A stretch of 64,000 nt of DNA from Granulosicoccus sp. (GCA_020627685.1 JAHDGK010000008.1:52322-116321); one strand, 5' to 3'. Counted from the stretch's first letter, positions 38,741 through 48,159 are shown. Notes: generated by a model not told the origin, from the sequence alone. Numbers and translations are program-made.

Positions 38741-39664
38741 ATGAGATCAATCATCGGACTTGGGTTGTTTGGAAGTATCGTCAGCCTGGGAGCGCTGCTT
38801 AGCGCGCACCATCGCTTCTTTGATTTACTTTCGCACTTCCGTGTTCAGTACATCGTGCTAATCGCTTTAGTGATTTGTGTATCTTTGTTTTATAAAAAAT
38901 ACCTAGCCACTGGCGTGCTTGCGGTGTGTTTAGCGATACACGGCTTTGATGTTTATAGATCTCAGCACGCAGTTGAAATTGCAGGTACGTTTACAGGAAC
39001 TTCGATAAGGGTGATGAACAGCAACCTGCTGGCAACCAACACGCTTTACGATAAGCATATTGATTACATCAAAACCTTAAATCCCGATGTCATCGTTTTT
39101 CTTGAATACACCCATGATTGGGACTCAGTGCTAGCTGAAGCCCTAAGCGATTATCCTCACAGACTTCGGGTACCGGCGCACCACGCGTTTGGTATTGCCA
39201 TGTACAGTAAGTATTCTATTTTTGAAGGCTCTGCGCCGTTTCTTGTCGATGAACAGCGCAAGAGTGTGGATGCAACTCTTGAGATAGACGGTAAGTTGCT
39301 TCGTGTATTCGGCTCACACCCCATGCCGCCTTTGTCGCCAAAATTGTACGAGGCCAGAAACGAACATCTACAAAAGTTAGGTGAAACTGCCCACGCGTAT
39401 AAAGATCCCATGGTGGTTCTGGGAGATTTAAACATATCGCCTTGGTCAGATCATTTTCGTCAGTTTGTGACGTGGGGAAATTTGCGTGATGGACGGCGTG
39501 GGCAGGGCATATTCAACACCTGGTCGACAACCCTGTTACCGATTGAAATTCCGATTGACCATATTCTGGTTAATGATCATATCCGGGTTGTAGATATGGG
39601 TACTAGCGAATTGCTGGGCTCCGATCACAAAGCGATTTGGGCCGATATCCAGATTCGAGATTGA
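38741..39664 (+). CDS. Membrane-anchored endonuclease/exonuclease/phosphatase (EEP) family protein
   Basis: 307 residues. Two or three hydrophobic segments in the first ~75 residues are followed by an EEP domain with VMNSNLLATNT, VIVFLEYTHDW (metal-binding Glu), VLGDLNISPWS (catalytic Asp-Asn) and LGSDHKAIWAD (Asp-His). All main catalytic residues appear present. The catalytic domain probably faces the periplasm. The substrate could be nucleic acid, a phospholipid or a phosphate ester; nothing here decides. Confidence 0.85.
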   Translation: MRSIIGLGLFGSIVSLGALLSAHHRFFDLLSHFRVQYIVLIALVICVSLFYKKYLATGVLAVCLAIHGFDVYRSQHAVEIAGTFTGTSIRVMNSNLLATNTLYDKHIDYIKTLNPDVIVFLEYTHDWDSVLAEALSDYPHRLRVPAHHAFGIAMYSKYSIFEGSAPFLVDEQRKSVDATLEIDGKLLRVFGSHPMPPLSPKLYEARNEHLQKLGETAHAYKDPMVVLGDLNISPWSDHFRQFVTWGNLRDGRRGQGIFNTWSTTLLPIEIPIDHILVNDHIRVVDMGTSELLGSDHKAIWADIQIRD

Positions 39665-39756
39665 GTCTGCCAGCTCAGCTACCTTTAGTACGAGTTTGCG
39701 CGAACGCATATTCGGCGTAGTATTAACTCCTCATTCATTGATCGAGAAGGTGTGTT

Positions 39757-40356
39757 ATGACGCAATCCATCCTTGAACTGGAAATGAAAATTATGGAGCT
39801 GACCGCTGAACTCAGGCAGCTTCAACGTGACCTCCCCGGTGAGGAGGTCAAAGACTACAAGTTTGACACGGTCGATGGAAGCCGCTCCTTAAGTGAATTA
39901 TTCGCAGGTAAAAATAAACTGTTGCTTATTCACAATATGGGGCAGGCTTGTCGATACTGCACACTGTGGGGCGACGGTATCAATCCCTATGTCGCTCACT
40001 TAGAAACTGCGATGTCAGTTGTGATGGTCTCTAAAGATGCCCCTGAGGTTCAGCGCAACTTTGCAAATTCCAGACAGTGGCGTATGCGCATGGCTTCTCA
40101 CGGCGGTGGAGAATACATGCAGGATCAAGTGGCCGCTAACGGCATGGGGAACATGCCCGGTGCAGTCGTTTATGAGCAGCTTGATGGAAAGATCTATCGT
40201 AAAGCCAGTACGTATTTCGGGCCCAGTGACTTGTATTGCTCCCAGTGGCATTTCCTAGGTTTGGCCGGCATCGATATTGGTGATTGGACGCCACAGTATT
40301 CCTATTGGCAGCGACCGCAGGAAATGGAAGATGGTGGAGAAAATCTGCCTGACTAA
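39757..40356 (+). CDS. DUF899-like thioredoxin-fold protein
   Basis: 199 residues. LSELFAGKNKLLLIHNMG followed by ACRYCTLWGDGIN matches the DUF899 family (thioredoxin-like, one CxxC-type pair), and SVVMVSKDAP fits its next strand. The function of DUF899 is not established. AAGGTG lies upstream of the ATG. lrgA starts 42 bases downstream; whether they share a transcript is unclear. Confidence 0.75.
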   Translation: MTQSILELEMKIMELTAELRQLQRDLPGEEVKDYKFDTVDGSRSLSELFAGKNKLLLIHNMGQACRYCTLWGDGINPYVAHLETAMSVVMVSKDAPEVQRNFANSRQWRMRMASHGGGEYMQDQVAANGMGNMPGAVVYEQLDGKIYRKASTYFGPSDLYCSQWHFLGLAGIDIGDWTPQYSYWQRPQEMEDGGENLPD

Positions 40357-40398
40357 GGCTCGATAGCAGTCTTACGTTTTACGGGACAAAATAAATTA

Positions 40399-40773
40399 AT
40401 GCTTGAATATTTAACGTTGATCCTGGCTTGCCAGTTGGTTGGAGAATTTGCAGTCAGTGCTGCTGCTGTGCCGGTTCCCGGACCCGTCGTGGGTATGATC
40501 CTGCTGTTTGTTTTTTTGCTGATTAAAGGGTCGGTACCTGAGCAACTGGCTAATGTGTCTTCGGGGTTGCTGAATAATCTGTCCTTGATGTTTGTGCCCG
40601 CAGGGGTAGGGGTTATGGTGCATTTCGAAGTGCTGGGGAACGATGCACTTCCTATCTCTGTTGCGTTGGTCACGAGTACCTTACTTACGATAGCCGTTAC
40701 CGCGTTACTGATGAATTTTTTAAATACTAAAAGAGTCGACAGTTCAAACGCTAAGGTACAAGGCGATGAATGA
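40399..40773 (+). CDS. lrgA: CidA/LrgA family holin-like membrane protein
   Basis: 124 residues with four hydrophobic segments. VPVPGPVVGMILLFVFLL and LMFVPAGVGVMVHFE are typical of the CidA/LrgA (YohJ) family. LrgA/CidA proteins influence murein hydrolase export and cell lysis in Staphylococcus, and pyruvate uptake in some bacteria. The stop overlaps the lrgB start by 8 bases, indicating translational coupling. Confidence 0.9.
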   Translation: MLEYLTLILACQLVGEFAVSAAAVPVPGPVVGMILLFVFLLIKGSVPEQLANVSSGLLNNLSLMFVPAGVGVMVHFEVLGNDALPISVALVTSTLLTIAVTALLMNFLNTKRVDSSNAKVQGDE

Positions 40774-41482
40774 GTTGGCCGGGTTGTGGGTATACCTCAG
40801 TTCTAGCCCTTTATTACATTTGACACTAACGCTTGCCGTGTTTGTACTGGCATCTGCGTTATACAAGCGCTTGCGAATGAATCCGTTTTTAAATCCGGTA
40901 CTGTTGAGCGTTGTGATAATTGTTCTTATATTGCGCTTTACCGATACGGGGTATCAAACGTATTTTGAGGGCGCGCAGTTTGTGCATTTTCTACTCGGGC
41001 CTGCCACTGTTGCGTTAGCTATTCCCTTATACAGGCAGTTCGAAAGAATTAAAAAGTCTGCGCTGGCTATTTTTGTCAGCTTGATCTGCGGCTCAATAAC
41101 GTCTGCTGTTAGTGCGGTGCTTATTGCCTGGGTGCTCGGCGCCGATGTCATGACATTAATATCGCTTGCACCCAAGTCTGTAACTGCCCCCGTCGCGATG
41201 GGCATAACGGAACAGTTAGGAGGACTGCCGTCGCTAACGGCCATTGTTGTTATTTTGACTGGAATGATTGGCGCTATGTTCGGGCCGTTAGTTCTCAATG
41301 CGCTCAAGATAAAAGATTGGGCCGCGCGTGGCTTTGCAATTGGCACGGCCAGTCATGGTATCGGAACGGCCAGAGCCCTTCAGGTCAATGAACTATCCGG
41401 GGCTTTTTCCGGATTGGCCATGGGCCTAAATGCGTTGGCAACGTCCATCATGTTGCCCATTGTTTGGAAGTTTTTTAGTTAA
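40766..41482 (+). CDS. lrgB: LrgB/CidB family membrane protein
   Basis: 238 residues with about seven hydrophobic segments. FEGAQFVHFLLGPATVALA, SLAPKSVTAPVAMGI and FAIGTASHGIGTARAL are family signatures (YohK in E. coli). It works together with LrgA. Its last 4 bases overlap the end of the convergent LytTR regulator gene, a fitting neighbour because LytTR proteins control lrgAB in Firmicutes. Confidence 0.93.
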   Translation: MNELAGLWVYLSSSPLLHLTLTLAVFVLASALYKRLRMNPFLNPVLLSVVIIVLILRFTDTGYQTYFEGAQFVHFLLGPATVALAIPLYRQFERIKKSALAIFVSLICGSITSAVSAVLIAWVLGADVMTLISLAPKSVTAPVAMGITEQLGGLPSLTAIVVILTGMIGAMFGPLVLNALKIKDWAARGFAIGTASHGIGTARALQVNELSGAFSGLAMGLNALATSIMLPIVWKFFS

Positions 41483-42402
41483 TCTTTATTCACGACACCG
41501 CGTCCATAGTGCTCTTTGACAGATTTCCAACGACGTCGGCTGATCGGTATTCTTAACTCATTAGACATGATGCACGCAGCACTACTTGAGTTACCGACGA
41601 TGCGTGACACATGTGCGTGTGCAACCCAATGGGATCGGTGAACTTGCATGCCTAAATTAGACAACTCATTACTGACCTCTTTTAGACTCCCCAGAACGGT
41701 GGTTCGGCCTGCAACCGTCCAGACGTTTAAGTAATGCAAATCACTGGCAACCGCCACGATATCTTTTCCAACGATACCCGGCAGGCTGCTTAAAAAGCGA
41801 TGCTCCTCTTCAACCGTTTCCTTGTTGTCGATGACAGTGACGCTATCGTCCATGCGCGGCTCTGTTGTGCTTACCGGAAGTAGCACGGGCAAATTAATGA
41901 GAATCCAAGATCCCATAAACCATGGCGCTAATTCAAAAAATTCGCCGACTAGTAGGCGGGGTAAGGAGGTGATGCTCTCATCAGGGTCTAAGTCTGTAAT
42001 ATGAGGCGAGAAAATCCAGTCTAGAAATAGGTATCCGGGAACCGCGATTAGAATTGCGGCGATCCCGGACATGACAACAGCTCCCCATGTCGATGAGGGT
42101 AGGAGTTTGCCGCGTGAGAGCCATTGGCTGGCAACCCAGAGCGATCCTAGCCCCAGAGCCACGTGCAAAAACCAGAATAGGAGGCGTCCCAGCCAAGTGA
42201 GTCCGTGGCTGGCCTCTGGTTTTACCACTGTGAACAGCGCAACAAGTAAGGCTCCGAGGAGACCCACCGACTGTCCAATGGGCAACATATCGAAGACTGT
42301 ACCGTTAGCGCTGAGATATTTCTTACCGGAGCTATCAATCATCGAAAAGCTGTTTCCTTGTTTTAAGACGCCCACAGCATACTCAGCTAAATATCGGGGC
42401 AT
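41479..42402 (-). CDS. Membrane-bound LytTR DNA-binding regulator
   Basis: 307 residues. The N-terminal ~180 hold four hydrophobic segments (for instance SVGLLGALLVALFTVV and WGAVVMSGIAAILIAVPGYL). The C-terminal ~100 are a LytTR domain: GKDIVAVASDLHYLNVWTV, the RTTVLGSLKEV strand-helix and QVHRSHWVAHAHV. No receiver domain or kinase is present, so it looks like a one-component membrane regulator. It is convergent with lrgAB, which is the natural candidate target. Confidence 0.85.
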   Translation of the reverse strand: MPRYLAEYAVGVLKQGNSFSMIDSSGKKYLSANGTVFDMLPIGQSVGLLGALLVALFTVVKPEASHGLTWLGRLLFWFLHVALGLGSLWVASQWLSRGKLLPSSTWGAVVMSGIAAILIAVPGYLFLDWIFSPHITDLDPDESITSLPRLLVGEFFELAPWFMGSWILINLPVLLPVSTTEPRMDDSVTVIDNKETVEEEHRFLSSLPGIVGKDIVAVASDLHYLNVWTVAGRTTVLGSLKEVSNELSNLGMQVHRSHWVAHAHVSRIVGNSSSAACIMSNELRIPISRRRWKSVKEHYGRGVVNKD

Positions 42403-42523
42403 AAGAGCCGTTTGTATAAACGGTTAGGATAATGCACGAATGGTGGAATATAAGAAAACGGATGAATAACAGCTAGTTAGTCGCAGGTATTTACCATTGT
42501 GAACAAATCGGGGGGACGCAGTT

Positions 42524-42590
42524 GTTGGTACTAATGGCAATGTAGCCATTTGTGTAAAGCTTCGACCGTTGGTGTTAATGGAGGTAGCCA
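42524..42590. repeat. Imperfect direct repeat between the LytTR regulator and the barrel gene
   Basis: GTTGGTACTAATGG..GTAGCCA (42524-42548) recurs as GTTGGTGTTAATGG..GTAGCCA (42568-42590), 44 bases apart start to start. Copy 1 also holds the inverted repeat AATGGC/GCCATT. LytTR proteins usually bind paired direct repeats, so this may be a site for the adjacent regulator; that is inference. Confidence 0.35.
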
Positions 42591-42666
42591 AGCTGATTTT
42601 TAAACCGCTAAGTTGTCAGTCAGTCTTCTCATACCGTCTCACTCCAATACAGGACAAAGCCTTACT

Positions 42667-43338
42667 ATGAAAACTCCCAGGCACTTTATTCTAATCAAGC
42701 TGATGCTTCTCAGCTGCACTCCATTTGCGTCGCAAAACGGGTTCGCAGAAGATGCCGGCTGGTCTGTTGTTCCCTATGTAGGAAGCAGTCAAATCGGAGA
42801 TCAATCCGGCGTTATTGGGCGCGCGCAAGACATTAGTGACGGCCCTCTTGACGTTCAATTAGATGATGGATTCGTAGCGGGATTAGGGCTTCGCTACGAC
42901 TATAAAAATTCCCCTTGGAGTGCAGAGTTCTCCTGGGAATATCGCTCCAATGATTCAAGCACCACTGCCAGTGATGGTACTGAACTACCCGGAGGAAACT
43001 ATGCGAGCAACATCTTTGCAATTAATGGCCGATATGCGTTTTCACGAAAAGGTGCTGTTACTCCCTGGTTGGGGTCTGGGCTTATGTATGTACAGGAAAT
43101 TGATCTGGACAGTGAAAACGTTGATGGTGAGCGATCTTTTTCCAGCTCAGGTGCTATCGGGTTACAGTTTATGGCCGGTATCGATTATTCGTTAAGCAGC
43201 CGCTTTTACTTAAGCTCAGAGCTGCGTTACTCAAGCATCACCGGTATCGATCTTGATGAGGAAGGCGGAGTTGGGCGCATTGCTAACCTGGATTATCAGC
43301 CACTCACTCTGGGTGTCGGGGTTGGATTCAGGTTCTAA
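42667..43338 (+). CDS. Outer-membrane beta-barrel protein (OmpW/opacity-like)
   Basis: 223 residues from ATG 42667, which gives a signal peptide ending near NGFAEDAG; an in-frame ATG/GTG upstream adds 18 residues. The mature part alternates polar and hydrophobic residues in strands (GLGLRYDYKNSPWSAEFSWE, FYLSSELRYSSITGI) and ends in LGVGVGFRF, whose terminal Phe suits barrel insertion. Probably an eight-stranded barrel. Ligand and role are unknown. Confidence 0.8.
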   Translation: MKTPRHFILIKLMLLSCTPFASQNGFAEDAGWSVVPYVGSSQIGDQSGVIGRAQDISDGPLDVQLDDGFVAGLGLRYDYKNSPWSAEFSWEYRSNDSSTTASDGTELPGGNYASNIFAINGRYAFSRKGAVTPWLGSGLMYVQEIDLDSENVDGERSFSSSGAIGLQFMAGIDYSLSSRFYLSSELRYSSITGIDLDEEGGVGRIANLDYQPLTLGVGVGFRF

Positions 43339-43361
43339 ATGCCGGTTGAACTACGGGCGTG

Positions 43362-44453
43362 CTAAACCGCATCAAAATCTAATACGACTTTTGCCGAGGT
43401 TGGTTTCAGTTGGCAGGCCAGAACGAACCCATCTTCCAATTCCCAAGGTTCGAGGGAGAAATTCTGTTCCATGTCACCGCTACCTGTTGTGAGCTTACAA
43501 CGGCAGGTAGCACACATGCCGTTTGCGCACGAATACGGTACTTCTAGTCCAGCTGATGATGCAGCATCCAGCAGTCCTTCGTCTTCGTGCATGTTGAAAC
43601 TTCGACGAGAACCGTCCAGTACAATTTCTACCTGGGACTGCACAACGCGTTCGTCAGCGTTATCGAATTTTTTTGCCGCTGACGCCGTTCGTAGTGGCGT
43701 GGAGGGTGTAAATAATTCGTACTTTATGGACGATTCCTCGACACCAAGATTTTTTAAGGCTGTGGAGGCGGCCTCTATCATTGGCTGAGGCCCGCATATA
43801 AATGTCGCGTCATACTCGGTTGGAGTGATGTGCCCGCGTGTTGCCATGGTTTCCAGTTTTTCAGCGTCCAAGCGGCCATTAAATAGTTCGACATCTTGTG
43901 ACTCTTCATCCATCACATGGGTCAACAGAAAGCGCGTTAAGTACTGATCTTTTAAATCATTGAACTGTTTTCTGAACATAACGCTTTCTGTGTTTCTATT
44001 GGCATAACACAAGGTCACCGTGCTGTCCGGTTCGTTCTCAAGTACTGATGTTGCTATTGACAAGATAGGTGTGACACCGGAGCCAGCGGCCAGTAGTAGG
44101 TAATTATGTGTTCCACCGATAGTTGCGACAAAACGCCCTTGCGGTGTCATTACGGATAGCTTGTCTCCGGCTTTGATGGTTTGAGCAAAGTTGGAAAATA
44201 GACCGTCATCAATTCGTTTAACACCAACTGACAAGGTCTGCTTACCAAGCTCAGAGCAAATTGAATATGAGCGTCGAACATCTTCACCGTTGATGGTTGT
44301 TCTGAGCGTCAGGTACTGGCCGGGTGTAAATTTATATTGCTCTGCCAGCGTATCTGGAACATGGAAGCTCAATACGACTGATTCTGCCGTGTCTTGTTCA
44401 ACATCTGCAACTGTTAAGGTGTGAAACCGAGCTGCTACCTTGGGTTGACTCAT
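43362..44453 (-). CDS. paaE: 1,2-phenylacetyl-CoA epoxidase reductase subunit PaaE
   Basis: 363 residues from ATG 44453 (E. coli PaaE: 356); the open frame extends 16 codons into paaD. The FAD-binding part has RRSYSICS, the NAD part LLAAGSGVTPILSI and FICGPQPMIE, and the C-terminal ferredoxin part SCANGMCATCRC with the fourth Cys in LACQ, holding a 2Fe-2S cluster. It passes electrons from NADPH to the PaaABCD oxygenase. Last gene of the paaABCDE run. Confidence 0.95.
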   Translation of the reverse strand: MSQPKVAARFHTLTVADVEQDTAESVVLSFHVPDTLAEQYKFTPGQYLTLRTTINGEDVRRSYSICSELGKQTLSVGVKRIDDGLFSNFAQTIKAGDKLSVMTPQGRFVATIGGTHNYLLLAAGSGVTPILSIATSVLENEPDSTVTLCYANRNTESVMFRKQFNDLKDQYLTRFLLTHVMDEESQDVELFNGRLDAEKLETMATRGHITPTEYDATFICGPQPMIEAASTALKNLGVEESSIKYELFTPSTPLRTASAAKKFDNADERVVQSQVEIVLDGSRRSFNMHEDEGLLDAASSAGLEVPYSCANGMCATCRCKLTTGSGDMEQNFSLEPWELEDGFVLACQLKPTSAKVVLDFDAV

Positions 44454-44491
44454 TGGAATCTTGTCTCGTCTGTTACGACCGTGAACCGGTA

Positions 44492-45049
44492 TCACAGGCA
44501 CTTAAAGTAATCGAATGGCTCGTAGCAACTGTTACATTGATAGTGAGCTTTGCAAGCCGTTGAGCCGAATTCAGAAATTAACTGTGTGTTTTCAGATGAA
44601 CAATTTGGGCAAGCGACGGTTGGCTTACTGAACAAAGCGCGTTTCTGAGTGCTGGTTTTCTCTGGCGGTGCAATGCCATAGGCGCGTAGTTTTTCTAAAC
44701 CTTCATCGCTTATCCAGTCGGTCGTCCAGGCTGGGCTGAGTACGCGTTCTATTTTGACTGTATAGCCATGATCCTCGAGTGCTTTTTTAACCGCGTCTTC
44801 TATCGCTAAAACAGCAGGGCATCCTGAGTAGGTCGGGGTTAGTCGGGCAATGACTGTGCCGCTTGGCTCAACGACAACGTCTCTTAAAATACCCAGTTCG
44901 GCAACGGTGACTGCCGGAACCTCTGGGTCAAGCACTGCAGCCGCTATTTTCCAGGCCTGTTGTTGCTGCTTACGGTGGGCTAAGGAGACAACAGTAGGTT
45001 CCTTGTTCGTCCGTTTTGGTGCTTGAAAGTGAATAGGCTCGTTTTTCAT
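44492..45049 (-). CDS. paaD: Phenylacetate epoxidase accessory protein PaaD
   Basis: 185 residues from ATG 45049, 11 bases after the paaC stop and with AAAGG about 9 bases upstream; a GTG at 45067 is possible. The MIP18/SufT-like domain (VLDPEVPAVTVAELGIL, TPTYSGCPA) is followed by four C-terminal cysteines (CPNCSSEN and CNSC) and a final Cys. It is needed for activity of the epoxidase complex, probably in iron-sulfur maturation of PaaE. Confidence 0.94.
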   Translation of the reverse strand: MKNEPIHFQAPKRTNKEPTVVSLAHRKQQQQAWKIAAAVLDPEVPAVTVAELGILRDVVVEPSGTVIARLTPTYSGCPAVLAIEDAVKKALEDHGYTVKIERVLSPAWTTDWISDEGLEKLRAYGIAPPEKTSTQKRALFSKPTVACPNCSSENTQLISEFGSTACKAHYQCNSCYEPFDYFKCL

Positions 45050-45060
45050 AGACGGTGCCT

Positions 45061-45846
45061 TTACCACTGCATGTTGGGATAGCTTCGTTGTAAAAACTGA
45101 AGCTCAGCAAGCAGGTATCCCATAGACTCTGTATGTCTGCCTTGGCGACCGCCGGATTGCCCCATTTGGTATTCAGGCATTGGTAGCTTGGCTTGTTCCA
45201 ATATATCGCTCATTTGCACATTCCAGCCCGCTTCGATGGAAGAGGGGCCTGGCAGGACTTTATTTACTGCACACGCGGCTGCTATATCATCGGTCTCGAA
45301 GAGCTCATTGACATAGGGTGCTAGCTGCTGCACAGCATCAAGACTTCGTTGTGCACTTTCGTCCGTGCCATCACCTAAACGTATAACCCACTGCGCTGTG
45401 TGTCTGACGTGGTAGTCGGACTCTTTAACGGCTTTACCTGCAATGGCCGCGATGTTTTCATCGGTAGAGCTAAGAGCTTGTTGCCAGTATTGATGCATAA
45501 AACACGAGAAAAAAAGCTGGCGTAACATTGTGTGTGCGAAGTCACCATTGGGACGTTCGCAGATCAGTAAATTCGTGTACTCGTGTTCTAATCGGTTGTA
45601 GGCAATGGCGTCCTCATCGCGCCCCTTGTTTTCAAGACTACCCGCGTAGGTATATAAGGCCCGTGCTTGACCCAGTAAATCCAGAGCAATGTTGGGCATT
45701 GCCAGGTCTTCTTCCAACATGGGGGCGTGACCACACCATTCGGATAGACGATGCCCCAGAACAAGATGATCATCGCCGAGTCGAATAAGCTGCGAAATCA
45801 GAGACGCTTGGTTCGGTATGTCGACGTTGGCATTGGCTACGTCCAT
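45061..45846 (-). CDS. paaC: 1,2-phenylacetyl-CoA epoxidase structural subunit PaaC
   Basis: 261 residues (E. coli: 248). A ferritin-like four-helix protein that pairs with PaaA but lacks its metal site. GDDHLVLGHRLSEWCGHAP, LDLLGQARALYTYAG and ALSSTDENIAAIAGKAVKE fit the family. Its ATG overlaps the paaB stop (TAATG), so translation is coupled. It is a structural partner in the ring-epoxidising complex. Confidence 0.94.
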   Translation of the reverse strand: MDVANANVDIPNQASLISQLIRLGDDHLVLGHRLSEWCGHAPMLEEDLAMPNIALDLLGQARALYTYAGSLENKGRDEDAIAYNRLEHEYTNLLICERPNGDFAHTMLRQLFFSCFMHQYWQQALSSTDENIAAIAGKAVKESDYHVRHTAQWVIRLGDGTDESAQRSLDAVQQLAPYVNELFETDDIAAACAVNKVLPGPSSIEAGWNVQMSDILEQAKLPMPEYQMGQSGGRQGRHTESMGYLLAELQFLQRSYPNMQW

Positions 45847-46136
45847 TACATATGCCCTACATCGTCGGGAATATCGTAAAACGTCGGGTGCCTGTAAATT
45901 TTGTCGCCAGCCGGGTCAAAAAATGTTTCTTTATCGTTCGGGTCTGACGCGACAATCTCGGACGAGGGAATGACCCAGATTGATTGTCCTTCTTCGCGAC
46001 GTGTATACACATCCCGTGCAGCTTGAAGTGCCATGGTTGCATCTGCAGCATGCAGAGAACCACAGTGACGGTGAGCCAATCCGTTTCTTGGACGAATAAA
46101 TACTTCCCAGAGTGGTGTTTGAGCTGTATCAGTCAT
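45846..46136 (-). CDS. paaB: 1,2-phenylacetyl-CoA epoxidase subunit PaaB
   Basis: 96 residues from ATG 46136 (E. coli: 95). LWEVFIRPRNGLAHRHCGSL and the run AADATMALQAARDVYTRR are PaaB signatures. PaaB bridges PaaAC dimers in the complex. The longer open frame reaches into paaA and is not used. paaA ends 8 bases before this start. Confidence 0.95.
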   Translation of the reverse strand: MTDTAQTPLWEVFIRPRNGLAHRHCGSLHAADATMALQAARDVYTRREEGQSIWVIPSSEIVASDPNDKETFFDPAGDKIYRHPTFYDIPDDVGHM

Positions 46137-46144
46137 GATCGTTA

Positions 46145-47146
46145 TCAGGCCGTTACTTGTTGGGCAGTTTGTTGTTTTTGCTTTTCTGCATAAGCAAGTG
46201 CAGCTTCGCGCACCCAGGCACCTTCTTCCCATGCTTGCTTTCTAGCAGCAATTCGATCCTTATTCATCGGACCGTGACCTTTAACCACTTTCCAGAATTC
46301 ATCCCAATCAATGTCGCCAAAATCATAACCGCCTTGGCCATCATTCTTAGTCTCATTCCAAACCAAGTCGGGATCGGGAATGCTAAGCCCCAGATGGTCT
46401 GCTTGTTTTACGGTGGCATCGACAAATTTTTGCCGAAGCTCATCGTTGGTAAATCGTTTTATTTTCCAGGCGGTAGATTGATCGCTGTGTTGACTATCGC
46501 TATCGGAGGGACCAAACATCATCAAGCTGGGCCACCACCAACGATTGAGCGAGTCTTGCGCCATTGCTTTTTGAGCGGCAGTGCCGTTGCACAAACTAAT
46601 CATCAACTCATAACCCTGGCGTTGATGAAAACTTTCCTCTTTGCAAACCCGGATCATGGCTCGGGCGTAGGGGCCATATGAACATCGACACAAAGGCACT
46701 TGATTCATGATGGCGGCACCGTCTACCAACCAACCAATAGCACCCATATCTGCCCAGGACAACGTGGGATAGTTGAAGATTGACGAATACTTAGCCTTGC
46801 CCGACAACAACTCTTCAGTCATTGCTTCCCGGGAAACACCGAGGGTTTCAGCGGCAGAATACAGGTACAGGCCATGACCACCTTCATCTTGTACTTTGGC
46901 AAGTAATGCAGTTTTTCGTCTGAGTGTGGGGGCGCGAGTTATCCAGTTGGCTTCAGGTAGCATGCCGACAATTTCGGAATGGGCATGTTGTCCAATCTGC
47001 CGGATAAGCGTCTTGCGGTAGGCCGCAGGCATCGGGTCGTTAGGCTCAATTTTCTCGTCCGCATCGATGCGGGCCTGAAACGCTGCTAAAAATTCTGGAG
47101 TTTCGTTAACGTCCAGATTTTGACCGTTGAGACCTTGTGAATACAT
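46145..47146 (-). CDS. paaA: 1,2-phenylacetyl-CoA epoxidase catalytic subunit PaaA
   Basis: 333 residues. The ferritin-like catalytic subunit carries the di-iron centre; ligand regions include [31 protein letters not shown] (Glu and His) and [15 protein letters not shown] (Glu-x2-His). It adds one oxygen atom across the ring of phenylacetyl-CoA. It is the first gene of paaABCDE. The 127-base gap before it, after paaX, contains an AT-rich palindrome. Confidence 0.97.
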   Translation of the reverse strand: MYSQGLNGQNLDVNETPEFLAAFQARIDADEKIEPNDPMPAAYRKTLIRQIGQHAHSEIVGMLPEANWITRAPTLRRKTALLAKVQDEGGHGLYLYSAAETLGVSREAMTEELLSGKAKYSSIFNYPTLSWADMGAIGWLVDGAAIMNQVPLCRCSYGPYARAMIRVCKEESFHQRQGYELMISLCNGTAAQKAMAQDSLNRWWWPSLMMFGPSDSDSQHSDQSTAWKIKRFTNDELRQKFVDATVKQADHLGLSIPDPDLVWNETKNDGQGGYDFGDIDWDEFWKVVKGHGPMNKDRIAARKQAWEEGAWVREAALAYAEKQKQQTAQQVTA

Positions 47147-47233
47147 AGTGATAGTGCCTTTTCAAAACTGGCTTCAGCTGTGCCAAATAGCAATAGTAAA
47201 AATAGCGGCTGCTTTACTTCTTGAAAAGATAAT

Positions 47234-47273
47234 ATATTACGAAAATGTGAATTTCAACATTATTTTGTAATAT
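47234..47273. promoter_or_regulatory. AT-rich palindrome between paaX and paaA (candidate operator)
   Basis: ATATTACGAAAATGT (47234-47248) faces ACATTATTTTGTAATAT (47257-47273) around GAATTTCA; the core AATGTGAATTTCAACATT is itself nearly symmetrical. It lies 88 to 127 bases upstream of the paaA start and right after the paaX stop. It could be an operator, or a weak terminator for paaX, but the stem is too AT-rich for a strong one. It does not resemble the known E. coli PaaX box. Confidence 0.45.
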
Positions 47274-48119
47274 TTAATTGGCCTTAAATCTGGATTTCAG
47301 CATTTCCGTACCTTTTGCCGGGGTTGGGGTCTCCCACCAACCCTCGCTCTGGGTGACTATTTTTGGATATAGCTCGCACAGGGCCTGATGGCACATCGCA
47401 CCGGGCCAGGTGGCTGGGAGTAAACCCTGAGGTACGAGTGGGTGTCTCAGGACGAGCCTTCGCCAGGCGTGGATCAACAAATATCGAAGCACCAAAGCGG
47501 ATAGGGGGCTAAGTTGTTTTATGACGCCTGAATTCGCGTTTAGGTGGGAAAGGTCTGACAACAGTTCACTATATTGTCGGTTCAATGCTTCCGGTACCAG
47601 CTTGTCCAAGGCCCAATCCGGAACATCGACGGCTTCTGTTGGAAATAATACGACCTCTTTGTTGTCCAGTTTAGATACGTCCTCGCTGTTGATCAGCTGC
47701 CATTGCCGGCTTAACGTAAATCCAACCGGTACGGGATCTTTAACGCTTGATATTGGTTCTTTAAAAAAGGCTAGGTTCCAGTCACTTGAAGGTGATTCGA
47801 AGGAATGGTTATAAATTCGTTCGGAAGCTGCCAGGAAAGTTTTTTTGCCAGTTTCACTTAAGGAGTAAAACGCAAGCCTGCCTTGCTTTTCCCGTTCCAC
47901 CCAACCTTCTTTAGCGAGCCTGGAGAGGGCTGTTCTTAACGCATTTTCTTCGATATCAACATGGCCGGTTAGCGCAAGAAGCTCCTGTACTGAAATACTT
48001 TGTTTTCGGGGCTGAACTAATTCACCAAATATCGATATGACGATAGACCAAACACGAATACGACCGGCACTATGCAGTCGCTTGTGGAAGGGACTTAGTA
48101 TTTTCTTTGAATCTGACAT
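47274..48119 (-). CDS. paaX: Phenylacetate catabolism repressor PaaX
   Basis: 281 residues (E. coli: 316). The N-terminal winged helix (VWSIVISIFGELVQPRKQ, ENALRTALSRLAKEGWVE) and the central and C-terminal domains match PaaX (PaaX-like plus PaaX_C). It represses the paa genes until phenylacetyl-CoA binds. Here it is placed between paaZ and paaA in the same direction, so it may be co-transcribed with paaZ (40-base gap) and control its own operon. Confidence 0.93.
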   Translation of the reverse strand: MSDSKKILSPFHKRLHSAGRIRVWSIVISIFGELVQPRKQSISVQELLALTGHVDIEENALRTALSRLAKEGWVEREKQGRLAFYSLSETGKKTFLAASERIYNHSFESPSSDWNLAFFKEPISSVKDPVPVGFTLSRQWQLINSEDVSKLDNKEVVLFPTEAVDVPDWALDKLVPEALNRQYSELLSDLSHLNANSGVIKQLSPLSALVLRYLLIHAWRRLVLRHPLVPQGLLPATWPGAMCHQALCELYPKIVTQSEGWWETPTPAKGTEMLKSRFKAN

Positions 48120-48159
48120 GTCTATCTATTCACTGGTCGGCACGTCCGGGCAGTTGGTG

